From assembly GCA_043228905.1 (NCBI GenBank), contig JBHGNT010000012.1, forward strand, positions 15,872,001 to 15,936,000: a stretch of DNA of 64,000 nucleotides. Reading direction: 5' to 3'. Positions 54,192-64,000 of the stretch are shown one piece after another. Both the position numbers and the translations under genes were made by a program. Numbering within the stretch: the first letter of the stretch is position 1; each line of letters starts with the position of its first letter. The notes beneath the pieces are model-generated. The model was given only the letters and a program-made list of their open reading frames with translations, made no database searches and was not told where the DNA came from. The stretch is from Azolla caroliniana. Lineage: Eukaryota; Polypodiophyta.

Positions 54192-56847
54192 TTAATCGTC
54201 CTCCAAAATAGCCCGGATGTTCGGTTCCACCCCGATGTCCAGGTCCGCGGACGGCGTAGTGTCCGTAGTCGTGTCGTTGCGTTGTTCCAGTACTTGTTGG
54301 GTAGGGCTTTCCATGGTGCCGTTGGCTTCCTGTGTGGGTGGTTTGGGCTCCGCTGGCTCGTCCTGTTCTACAGTGGCTGGCTCAGCCGTCGGCGGGCTCT
54401 CGGTAGGTCGAGGTTCTGTCTTGTTCGTAACCTCCTCCGTGGTGCTGGCCGTAGTCGTACGCTCCGGTGAATGGGGCTGAGGTTCCACCTAGTTAGCAGT
54501 CTCACATTCTGGTATCGCAGGGGGCTCCGCTATTTGTTCCGTGCTGCCCACAGTAGTGGTTAATTCCGGTGACGTGGGCTGAGGTTCCTCTCATTCGGTA
54601 GTATCCTTTCCTGATATCACGATGGATTCCGCGTTGGGTCGCGTGCCGCCGGCTTGCATGATTTGGTGAAACAGGTCCTCCTAACTTTCGCCGAAATCGT
54701 CTAGTAGTCGCGCGAGTTCCTTGGAGTGTTGGTCCGCTAGTGTGCGATAATCCTACGCTAGGTCCTCGCATACTACTGCAATGCTTTCCTCATTGAGTTT
54801 GTAGAACCCTCGGTTGTCTTTTGTTCGGTTCTCCCAGTCCGCCCGGTACGTATGCAACTCTGCCGCTTGTGCAGCCCACGCCATCCAACCTTAAACCTCT
54901 CACGATTTGTTTGAAGAAGTATGCACACGTTGTCGGTTATTTCTTGGCAACGGTTGCGTGCTTCTTCTACGGTTTTCTTGAGGTTTTCGATTTCTTGTTT
55001 ACTGACCGTTGCCGCTTCCTCATAATTGCTGTTCATTCTTGCCCATAGCTGAGATTCCTTCGAATGTAATTCCTCCAACTTTCCCATTTCATTGTTCGGG
55101 CGGATTTCGAGCTGATGCCTTCTCGCCTCTTCCCGTACAAGCTGGTCGTCGAACCGTGCTTTCTTCTTTTCCAATAACGCCCGGAGTCCCGTGATCGCCA
55201 TTTTTGATTTTTGTGCTTCCTCCCGTAGTTTGATGTTTTCTTCTTTTGTGCGAGTATGTTGTGTTGCCTCTGCTACGAGTTTCTCTTCAAGGGTCTTAAC
55301 TGACTTTCGGCCGTTGGCCCCGATGTCCTTTTCTCTGTCTGAGGAGTGGCGAAGTTCGGAGCGGAGGCAATCAATCTCCGATTCCACCAGTTGCACGACC
55401 CTTTTTGCTTTCGAGGCAATATCGTTCTGTGCTTCAATCTCTTCTTTCAAGGCCTCAACGACGTTGTTTGTTGGTTGAGTTGCCTGTTGCGTCATAGTCG
55501 CGTTGTGTTCCAACTCTACGATGCGTTGATTGGCCTTTTGTTGCTCAACTTGGGTCAGTTTAACCGTTTTCCAGACATTTTTATTTTTAATTGCCATATC
55601 CTTGGCGCCAATACTGACCTTAGCTAGTTCCCTATGAACCTCGACGAGGGCCGCGTTTAATGGGGGTAGTTCCATCCCCATTCGGCGCATATCGGCGTTT
55701 CGCTGTCTGCCGACTCTGGCTAGTTGCTCCTCATCATCGCTTTCCGCCGTTTGTGTTAGTGCACGCTTGATCATTTGTTGCTCCGCATGCTCCTCGACCA
55801 TTCGTTGGGAGATTTTTATTTGTTGTGTTGCCAAAAATTCCATGAGTTCAAAAGTAGTGCTGAACTGTAATAGTGCGCCGAACTCATGGGTCGTGTCCGG
55901 AATGTCCGGATACACCAGGACCTCACTTTCCACCGTATTTCCACCGTAAATACGCCTTTCCCCCGTTGTGACTAGGCCGAAATGATCGGTCGTGGTTCCC
56001 GGATTATTTTGATGGTGGTGTTGGGCTCCGTAGCTATGGAGCTGTTGACCACGGTGGTCGTCTCTGTGGCCGCCAGTGTGTCTTTAACTAATTCGCGCCC
56101 ATCTTTCCTATCTAGCCTTCGCCGTTTCGGCCTCGGGCTACCCGGACATTGCTCAGCTTCCTGCTCCTGCAGAGCTTCCTCCCTGTGCTCCGCCTGTTCC
56201 TCCTGTATTGTTCGCGTGCTGGGCTGGGTTGATTGGGGTTCATCCTCCCATTCTATGGTGGCCAACTCCGCTAACCTTCATTTCGTGGATCGTGGCAACG
56301 GCGTGGGTTTGCTGGGCTGTGGTGCGGGCAGTCCTTGGGGTGGGAATAGTATCGTCAGATATTGTTGTATGATTGGCCTTAGCTTTTTTCCGCCTTGATA
56401 CGCATGCAGGCCTTCTCGCATCGTTGGTTCCGTAATGACTCCCCAATCGACCGTGCGCCCTTCGAAGGTATCAATGATGATACCTACCTTTTGCTTGAGC
56501 ATCCCATAGGCATTTATATGCATGCGTCCAACCTCTAATAGGAATTTGGCTATTTCGCGAAAGAAGGGGTCAAGGATTTCCTTCGTCCTATATGCCTTGG
56601 CGGACGCCGAATATGGCCCGAAATATCTCTGCAAAGTTTCCGCATGAGGGATTTTGAAATGTCTTTCTCCCAGCGATGATAGGTCAAGCTTCTTCCGGAT
56701 GGATGTGTTGGTGACCGTGTCGATATTAAGCTTCTTAGCAATGTCCAGGGCTTTAGGGTGAGGGGGCACTTGGGCGACATTGATGTATCCATCTAGGCAT
56801 TTCTTGACGAGCCGTCGACGCAAGGTGGCAGAAATAGGGATCGACAT
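54192..56847 (-). pseudogene. Gyp-T extra ORF: coiled-coil protein after integrase
   Basis: About 880 codons from ATG 56847. An N-terminal domain of about 190 residues has no recognised family (LRRRLVKKCLDGYINVAQVP, HAETLQRYFGPYSASAKAY). A basic, Glu/Gln-rich middle follows a TGA at a likely Arg (56275). A frame change near 55960 leads to a 386-codon open part that is almost all Glu/Lys/Gln coiled coil (LKEEIEAQNDIASKAKRVVQ, LREEAQKSKMAITGL). A second frame change near 54900 leads to an acidic Pro/Thr tail (EPRPTESPPTAEPATVEQDE). No signal peptide, membrane segment or enzyme motif was seen, so it is not an obvious envelope. The position matches env-like and additional ORFs of other plant gypsy lineages. 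Function unknown. Confidence 0.65.
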
Positions 56848-57250
56848 AGTAGGAGAGTGAGATTCGTGGCTAGTGGGTGAGGACTGCTTATGGCGAACTT
56901 GAGCTTAGTGGTAGGATGGAGAGGAGGGTGAGTGAGGGGAGTGATGGGAGCGATGAGAGTTAGAAGGTTGGTTTCTGTATTGTGCAGAAAACCTTCTATT
57001 TTCTTCTTTTTGTGGCCTAGGGTTCATTGGTTGGTGAGCCATCATGGTGTCGCGTGTTCTTGGCCTAGAAGTTTGTGCATGCCTTAAGTCCTTTTCATAG
57101 CGTCACTGTCTTCTTCTTCTTTTTTTGTTGTAATGGTTACATACAATATTATTTTTACACTATAGTACAAGCAGGGCCCTATCCTTACTCCGCGCATTCC
57201 CCGGCTTTGTCCTGTCCGGAGGAGAACGGATTAGGTGGCGCAGGTCCTAG
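56848..57250 (-). other. Gyp-T spacer between integrase and extra ORF
   Basis: Low-complexity Ser/His/Pro-type translations and several stops; no gene recognised. Confidence 0.4.
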
Positions 57251-58585
57251 GTAATGTTTAAGGTGAAACCCATTCACCTTTTGTCGTAACACTTCCCCGG
57301 CCAAAGTGCCAAGTTGAAACGTGCCTTGTTCCGCTCCCACTATCCAGTACGGGCTTGTACCGCTTTCCCAACCATAAAATCCTTTTCACGCGCATGCCAA
57401 TGTCGGTCCACGAATGCTTTGTGCCGCCGTTGTTCTTGCTCCAATATGGCAATACTGTGTAACCTTGTTTCGCCTGGTTCTAGTAGTTGTTATAGCCGTA
57501 TTTGTTCGGATTTGCCCTCTGGCAGCCGGGCTCGTACTTGAATCTACAGACTAGATACCTGGAATTTGACAGGCATCACGGCCTCCAGCCGATATGCTAG
57601 CATGAAAGGTGTGGATTGTATGTTGGTTTTATTGCTGGTTCGATACGCCCATAACGCACTATGCAATTTGGTATCCCAATCTATTCTGTTCTCATTGACT
57701 ATCTTTTTTAGGATAGTTTGTAATGTTTTGTTCCTCAATTCGGCTAAGACATTTGCCTATGGGTAATACGACATACTCTTTTTGTGAACCACAGCGTAGT
57801 GTTGGGTCAGCTCGCTAATGACTGTATTCAAAAAGTGACTCCCTTGGTCACTAATGAGATCGATAGGGCAGCCGAAATGACACCAGATATGTTCGTAAAG
57901 GAATTTTGCCGTGACTGCCGTGGTATTTTCGCGTAGTGGTTTCACTTCTACCCACTTGGTGCAGTAATCTATAGCTACCGGGATATACTTATTGCATGTT
58001 TGAGCAACCGTTGGGGTAAAGGGTCCCACAAAATCCAACCCCCACTTTTGGAAACGATCCAATGGCAACACCGGTTGATGTGGCATTCTCGTGACCTCCG
58101 TGGGCTGGCCTAGCCGTTGGCATAAATTGCATTGTTTGCAATATTCATACGTATCCTTTTGCGTAGTCGGCCACCAAAGTCCTACTTGCCAAATTTTCCG
58201 GGCCGTAACATCGCCCGAGTAATGTCCTCCCGCCGTACCACAGTGGGCTTCTCGTAAAACCGCAACCTTCTCATCCTGCCATATTCCGCGCCTCCAGATG
58301 CCGTCATTGCCTTTCTGATATAGGACATCGTCGACTAAACATAAATTATGACTCCGTACGGCTAGCCGTTTTTTCTTGTTCGTCCTTAATTGGGGTGGCG
58401 GTAACCCCGTGGTCAGAAAGTAGGTCATTTCCATCAACCATTGATCCGGAAAAGTCTTTTCTTTTCTTTCTGCTAAAGTTGCTATACGCACAATGTCCGC
58501 ATCCGGAAAGTCGTCGTCATCTTTTTGTGCCATTGCTCCATTATCTAGTTTGTTCAAGAAATCCACCACCACATGTTGCATCCCC
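57251..58585 (-). pseudogene. Gyp-T integrase
   Basis: Zinc finger HYSGDVTARKIW with CKQCNLCQRLG, then the core: LDFVGPFTPTVAQ, SDQGSHFLN and the third acid in NVLAELRNK. Downstream are WAYRTSNKTNIQSTPFMLAY and EQEQRRHKAF. The frame is constant for more than 1.3 kb but holds several stops, e.g. TAG at 57757-57759 and TAA at 57490-57492 where Gln is likely, and TGA near 57274. Confidence 0.85.
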
Positions 58586-59255
58586 GGTCAGTGCTGAATT
58601 ACAAAGTCAAATTCTTGGAGCAACAACATCCATCTGGCCAATTTTTCCGTCAGTGCATGTTTTCGCACCAGATATAGCAATGCCGTATGATCCACGTGAA
58701 ACGTGAATTTCTGCCCTAGTAGATAGTGCCGGAATTTATTGATGTTGTATATCATACCCAACACTTCACGTTCCATTGTCGAATAGTTACGCTCAACTTC
58801 CTTGATAGTTTCCGACTAGCGTAGTACACTGGTTGGTACCAATTTGGCTCTGTGAGCAACATTAACGCACTACCTATTGTTATATCTAAGGCATCCATGA
58901 ACACGTGAAATGGTTTTGCCCAAACTGGTGGCTATACGACTGGTGCTTGTGTTAGCATTATTTTTAGCGCATCATACGCCTTCTCTTTCGTTACTGTCCA
59001 TTTGAAAGGAGTACGATGAACGGCAGCATGCAGTGGTGAAGCGAAATCCGCCAAATAGCGTATCATCCGGTTGTGCCATCGTATTTGTCCCAAAAACCAG
59101 CTAAGTGCTTTCGCATTTGTCGGTGTTTTTGCATGAGTAATCGCGGAGATTTTTTTCGGATCGACTATTATCCCCTCCTTACTAACTAGGTGGCCGAGGA
59201 GGGCCCCACTAGTGACGCCGAAGGCGCATTTGGCGGGATTCAGGCTTAAGCGTGT
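58586..59255 (-). pseudogene. Gyp-T RNase H
   Basis: HVFMDALDITIGSALMLTE, STMEREVLGMIYNINKFRHYLLG and FHVDHTALLYLVRKHALT are typical Ty3/gypsy RNase H blocks; upstream LNPAKCAFGVTSGALLGHLV is the RT connection. The RNase H DAS/DEAS motif reads DALD. Stops at 58932-58934 and 58816-58818 sit at likely Gln codons. Confidence 0.8.
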
Positions 59256-60512
59256 AGTTCAACAATGCTCCAGGAAAAGCTGTAGATGCGTAAAATGTTC
59301 AGCTACTATCCCATATACCGCAAAATCGTCTAAAAAGACCTGCTTGAAGGTAGGTATATATCCGTGACAAACGCCATCTTGGTCATTAGGGTGCATGCGT
59401 ACTTGATTGTACCCACTGAAGCCATCTAGAAAGTTGTACATGTCATCCCTGCGATGACATCCAGTACGTTGTCGGTGAAAGGTAAAGGGAACAAGTCCGT
59501 AATGGTGACGACGTTCAATTTTCGATAGTCCACGCACACACGTAGTTTGTCATTTTTCTTTGGTATGACTACTATCAGGCTTAGCCATGTGTCTTGTTTG
59601 ATTGGTCGAATGAATTCGGCCTTGAGGAGTTTGCCAATATCCTCTTTTATGCGAGCCGCGTAATTTGGGTTCATGTGGTATCGACGTTGCTGGACCGGTT
59701 TCAAATCGGTCGCTAAATTGATCTTATGTTGATAGAACTTTGAATCTAATCCCTTCATATCCTCGTGGGACCTAGCGCACACATCTTTATACTTCCTGAG
59801 TAGTGTAATCATCGCGTCTCTCTGATCCGGCAATAATTCTTTTGCAATGGAGAGGAATTGGGGGTCTAATGTTGTACCCATGTTTACTTCTTCTAGGGTT
59901 GAGGCAGTGACTCGTCGTGAAATTTCCATTTCTTGCTCGAACGCCACCCGTGCTTTGCTTAATTCTAATACTGAGTCTAGGTCTAGATCGTAAGCCTCAT
60001 CGTGGAGCGCAATGGGCATGGCGTATTTCGCCGCGGTTTCTATGACATCGATTTCGAATAACAGAATGATTTGGGGGTGCTCATCGAGGTATACTTCTAA
60101 TTCTGTATCATCCACCCCAACTAGCATATTTATATCTTCCGCGTATAACGGTGTTATGCCCTTGGGTTGTGCCACCATTTCCTCTATTGGTACGCAAACC
60201 TTAGTGCGTCCGCGTCGAAAGCTGATGCACTTATGTTGCCAGCTCTGTTTGATATTCGCTAAATGAAGCCACGGTCTGGCAAGCGGCATAGGATACGTCG
60301 AGGGCGAGGACTACCACTAAGACGTCGAAGCGATGTCCGCCAACGATAATGCCTCACTTGCGTATTAAGCCTAAAGGCCGTACTGAGCGGGTATTCGCCA
60401 TGCGAAGCCAAAACGGGCAAGCTTCCCATTCTGAAATTCCCAATTGTTCGCATGTCTTCGCACTAATTACATTGACGCCAGAGCCGCCATCGATTACGCA
60501 TCCTGTGATTTC
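59256..60512 (-). pseudogene. Gyp-T protease and RT (palm partly deleted)
   Basis: Protease CVIDGGSGVNVISAKT (about 60500) and LARPWLHLANIKQSW. RT begins YQHKINLATDLKPVQQRRY, LSLIVVIPKKNDKLRVCVDY and shifts frame at about 59440 into FLDGFSGYNQVRMHPNDQDG. It then jumps to YIPTFKQVFLDDFAVYG, so about 50 residues of the palm are missing although the FLDD motif remains. Confidence 0.82.
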
Positions 60513-62113
60513 CTAACCGTGCAATAACAACTTAATAGCCGGATTATGGTGATCCACCACAGTTGGTCCGGCGCTGGTGTCTGTAGAGTTGGCGGAGATG
60601 CTTACCCCAGGTCTGCCTGTTATGCGATCCTCCACGACCTGGCAGAACAATGGGACTAGTTGAAGTAGCTTCTCCATGGTCAGTGTTATCTCGCAACCTG
60701 TCAGTGCTTGCCATATGGGATCCGGAGATATCACATCTTCCTCCAAAAGCCCCACATTGTTCGTGGACTCCTCCCGCATCTGTTCCGTATTTGCCGTTTT
60801 CGCTTTTTCGACCCATGCTTGGGCCCTCTGACGTATCTCATCTTGCGTGGCCCAATCAAGCTTTTTTGTTTGTTGTCTTGTCGTGACTTGTTGAACTTCC
60901 GCCATAATCATATTGACGGTGGGCCCCTTGCCCTTACGTAGTGGACATTGCGTGGCATAATGTTTGGGTTGTCTGCAAACGAAACAATGGACGCTAGATT
61001 CGCCTTTCTCGGTAGCTGGTGGCGTGTTCCGATCCCCAGGTGTGACTTGCTCCTCCCTGTCTTGGTTCGTTCTTCTGAGCGTTCACGGTGGTTGTTGTTG
61101 GTCCTGGCGCGGCTCCTAGTGCCGGTCATCGTCTGAATTTTCGTCGTACCGTCGTTGGTCTCGATACTAACGATGTTTCCTGCAAGGCCCATTGAAGTCG
61201 CCACGTTTGTTTGTCGGATGATAATTTTCTTGGCGTCGGCCTCCTTTATTATATCTGTGGTTGCCTTGGTAGTCTTCGTCCTCTGGCTCTTCTTCCTCGG
61301 AATCGTTGTTATTCTGGCGATTTCGTAGTGCCGGTCATCGTGTGGGTTCCGATTTGTATACTGGGGTCGTTCTTCTTGGTGCCTTTGCTCATTACGGTGA
61401 GGTGGGCACTGCGTTTCCATGCTTCGTACTGTGGGCATGGATCTGTTCAACATATTGTACTCACACTACTCAACCGTGTGTGCTTTCGAGTGACAAATTG
61501 GGCAATGGATTCGCATGTTGCATTACACTACGGAATGCCCAGAATTGAGGCAAATCGTGCATTAGATTGCCTGGCGAAAATGTCGTTCCTCATCTTGAGC
61601 TAATGCTTGTTGTAATGAGGACATGGAAAACCTTTCCTCTTCTTCGTCCAGCTCGAGTTCTAGGGCTCGTTCTATGACCATATCGGTTGTTTCTCCTTTC
61701 ACGCTATTGTTGTTGAACGTCGTCCGTATCGGTCTTCGTAAAGCTGCTAGAAATGTCTCCCGACACCATAGATTTTAGAAGCGTACATTGAAATTTTCTA
61801 CATCCTCGGCCGACAACTATTTAATTGTATAAAACTGCCCGAGGATTTCGTGTTATGGCACCCTCTGATGAAAGAAATGCAGAAAGGCCGACTGCAGCTA
61901 GTCCAAGGTCGTGATTGCTGGCAGATCCATCTGCAAATGCCAAAATGCCACTCTCCCATCCAGGGTTAATCCGAACTCTATCATTTTGGATTGGTGCGCT
62001 ACTTTTTCGGGAAGTCTCTACGCCATGTGATTTGCATTCCAAACATTCAGGAACAGGCAAATGTGGGTTGCGGCATTGGTTTCGCCATTGAAGCGGGGAT
62101 AAGAGAAGGCCAT
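60513..62113 (-). pseudogene. Gyp-T gag
   Basis: From ATG 62113 the frame holds a gag domain (AFSYPRFNGETNAATHI, QSAFLHFFHQRVP) and two tandem zinc knuckles with CX2CX4HX4C spacing at about 61565-61465; a third (CFVCRQPKHYATQC) lies at about 60990-60945 after a frame change. Then comes an open 132-codon piece (EVQQVTTRQQTKKLDWATQDE). In 62113-61466 there is no indel but eight stops: seven at likely Gln codons and one at a likely Trp. Confidence 0.82.
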
Positions 62114-62387
62114 GTTGGACGCTACAACAAGCAGGGAAAGACCACAGTGCTTCTGTGGTGAGCACAGTTCTTGCTTGTCGCCGGGGTATTTTGTGAGCGG
62201 GAAAACTTCTTTGTGGTCCTGACAAGTATCACTGAGGTCACTGAGGCGAGGTTTTTGCCATGCACGTTCCTCACCCCGGCGTGTGATGGGCTTTGTGATT
62301 GGTCAGTCTTGTCGTGTTGGTTCTCTGGGATGTCTGCGGTTAAACATCCATTCGTCGTTGTTCGTCTGTGAGAAGACACATATCACC

Positions 62388-62401
62388 AAGCGTGCCAAAA
62401 C
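62388..62401 (-). other. Gyp-T primer binding site
   Basis: Four bases after the LTR end the minus strand reads TGGCACGCTTGGTG; begins with TGG as expected for a tRNA primer. tRNA not identified. The leader 62114-62387 holds no gene. Confidence 0.55.
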
Positions 62402-62507
62402 TGTTACCGATTAGGAACACAGTCTACGGTCAGTCCTTCGACCTAGACCTCAAAGTGACGGTGTTGCAACAAATGGTACCTCCCCATATCCTAGTAGCGT
62501 ATAAGGG
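62402..62507 (-). repeat. Gyp-T 5' LTR remnant
   Basis: Only the U5-side 106 bases remain, matching 53677-53801; the break is at ATAAGGG. Confidence 0.85.
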
Positions 62508-64000
62508 GCTGAAGCAAGCCCCGCGTGCCTGGAACGCAAAGATCACGCAGCAACTGCGTCGGATGGGCTTTGCAACGTCAAAATCGGACTCTTCCCTGTT
62601 CATCCGGAAAGGTGAACTCGGTTCGGTCAGTATTTTACTGTATGTTGATGACTTGGTCATCACCGGTGTCGACCTAGGTGAAATCGAACGCGTGAAGCTC
62701 TAGCTTGCGGCATCGTTTGACATGAAGGATCTTGGGGATCTTCATTACTTCCTCGGAATCCAAGTGATATGTACCCCCGAAGGCATATTGATCAGCCAAC
62801 GCCATTATGTGTTGAGTATGCTCTTCAAATTTGGGATGGCCGACTGTAAGTCCGTCTCGACTCCTCTGGATAGAACCATTAAGCTTCGCCCCAATTCCGG
62901 AAAGGTATGCGACCCGACGAGGTTCCGACAAATTGTCGGAAGCCTTATCTACTTGACAATCACCTAACCCGATCTCAGTTATCCGGTCGGGGTGATCAGT
63001 CAGTTCATGGCGCGACCTACCGAGGAGCACCTTCAGTGTGCGCAATGCGTACTGCAGTACGTAAGCGGCACTAAGGACCAGGGACTCCTATATCGGACCG
63101 GTACAACCTCGCAGTTGGTCGGCTACATCGATGTTGATTGGGCTGGCAACGCCACCGATCGCTGATCCATGTCCGGATACGCGTTCTCTCTTGGGAGTGC
63201 CGTGATAGCGTGGAGCAGTAAGAAGCAGCCGAAAGTTGCACTGTCGAGCACCAAAGTTGAGTATCGAGGAGCGGCTGTCGCGACATGCGAAGCCATATGG
63301 TTGAAGCGGCTACTTAAGGACATGCAAGAGGAGGTGTGTGATCCGACGACGACCTATTGCGACAACCTCCGTAGCATCCAGCTTGCGAAGAACCCTATTT
63401 TCCACACACGGACCAATCACATTGAGGTGCACTACCATTTTGTCCGTGAGTGTGTCCTTTCTGGTGAAGTCGAACTTCAGTATGTTCCGACGGATAGACA
63501 AACTGCCGACATCTTCACCAAGCCCCTTGGTCTGGACAAGTTGTGGTAGTTCTCGGGTGCGCTTGGGTTGCATCACCTTGACGTGCCAAACTTGAGGGGG
63601 AGAACAGTCTCGAAAGACCGAGCAAGGGAGTAGGAAGAGAGCGGAAGAGCCCGTGACACCGAGTTGGATGAAGAATTCGACTTCGGATCAACTGAAGAAG
63701 TTGAGGGCGGATCCTCGGAAGAGTCCAAAAGTGGACATAAGGGGCGCAGGCGAAAGAAAGAGCCGAAGCCAACCAAGCATGGGGGAGATGACATCGTCAA
63801 GGGCGAGAAGACCGAAGACGAGTTGGAGACAGCCAACTAGGATGAGAGCGAAAACCGATCGGAGGTAGCCGAGTCGGTTCGGATGTTTGATTCGGATACA
63901 CTGAATGAACCGAGGGCCAAGCAGAAAAGAAGGAAACAGGAGAAGCGCCAACACCACGACAGCAAGGAAGCTGTGAAGGGCCGTGGGAGGAGACAAGCTG
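62508..64000 (+). pseudogene. Cop-J: copia RT, RNase H and C-terminal extension
   Basis: Begins abruptly in RT (GLKQAPRAWNAKITQQLRRM), with the catalytic [35 protein letters not shown] and SLIYLTIT. RNase H follows (ADW replaced by VDWAGNATDR, SSKKQPKVALSSTKVEY, YCDNLRSIQLAKN, TADIFTKPLGLDKLW). After it the charged extension is longest here: FGSTEEVEGGSSEES, GHKGRRRKKEPKPTKHGGDD, EDELETAN and a basic end (AKQKRRKQEKRQ). Stops occur near 62701, 62965, 63163, 63547 and 63838. It continues past the window. Confidence 0.85.

Larger units (their letters stand above)
53677..62507 (-). mobile_element. Gyp-T: large Ty3/gypsy element with extra ORF
   Basis: On the minus strand: 5' LTR remnant (62507-62402), primer site, gag, protease, RT, RNase H, integrase, an extra coiled-coil ORF, polypurine tract and 3' LTR (54175-53677). 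The two LTRs match over the retained 106 bp (TGTTACCGATTAGGAACAC onward). The 5' LTR has lost its promoter part and is fused to Cop-J. Many stops, mostly at likely Gln codons, and a few indels inactivate it. Confidence 0.88.

Noticed and set aside
54192-56847. Envelope gene of an errantivirus-like element
   Set aside because: No signal peptide, membrane segment or cysteine-rich ectodomain; the product is coiled coil with a charged tail.
57251-62113. Element using a genetic code where UAR means Gln
   Set aside because: TGA stops, a palm deletion and several frameshifts show ordinary decay, and neighbouring ORFs use CAA/CAG for Gln without in-frame UAR. Methyl-cytosine decay explains the pattern better.
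1-64000. Host protein-coding or RNA genes
   Set aside because: Every long frame examined was assigned to a retroelement or was an antisense shadow; no convincing exon structure or structural RNA was seen.

Overview
The window looks like intergenic, transposon-packed nuclear DNA of a land plant. Essentially every base that can be assigned belongs to a retroelement: Ty1/copia and Ty3/gypsy LTR elements, two L1-like LINEs and gag-only LTR elements. No host gene was recognised. The copia elements use plant-type initiator-Met primer sites (TGGTATCAGAGC). One element is a chromodomain Ty3/gypsy element of the type shared by fungi and seed-free plants (Tcn1-like), so a moss, lycophyte or fern is more likely than a flowering plant; this is a weak inference. 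Element names used here (LGR, Cop, NA, Chr, LIN, Gyp) are local labels.

Layout, 1-23463. The oldest recognisable host sequence is a scrap of copia leader and gag (Cop-X, 23464-23644). LGR-2, a minus-strand gag-only element, inserted at its left edge. Cop-A (1289-9031, plus) then inserted into the LGR-2 3' LTR and Cop-B (12099-23416, minus) into its 5' LTR. Cop-A was later hit by LGR-1 (1-1288, minus, running off the window) and by NA-1 (2893-6830), a very young element with 747-bp LTRs and a single 699-codon gag-protease frame. Cop-B was hit by Chr-1 (12864-18564, minus), a nearly intact chromovirus with a predicted -1 frameshift site and a predicted self-priming mechanism.

Layout, 23645-47800. 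Cop-C (23645-25734) is followed by LIN-1 (minus, 25741-44280), which was split by Cop-D (27060-31368, TSD CTTTT) and Cop-E (33306-42932, TSD TATTG). Cop-E in turn contains Cop-F (38328-42898, minus). The 5' end of LIN-1 sits in the microsatellite tail of a second LINE fragment, LIN-2 (44281-45745). Next is Cop-H, a decayed relative of Cop-C and Cop-D.

Layout, 47801-64000. Cop-G (47801-53140, TSD ATATT) sits in an LTR shared by Cop-H and Cop-I. Gyp-T (53677-62507, minus) is a large Ty3/gypsy element with an extra coiled-coil ORF after integrase. Its 5' LTR is truncated and fused to Cop-J (62508-64000), which runs out of the window.

How the parts relate: several elements lack different enzymes. 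All Cop-C/D/H/I copies lack integrase, NA-1 lacks the RT palm, Cop-G lacks the RT active site and Cop-F lacks RNase H. This suggests mobilisation in trans within a crowded retroelement community, although loss after insertion is possible for the older copies. Coordinates of decayed domains are approximate. LTR, TSD and primer-site boundaries were read base by base.
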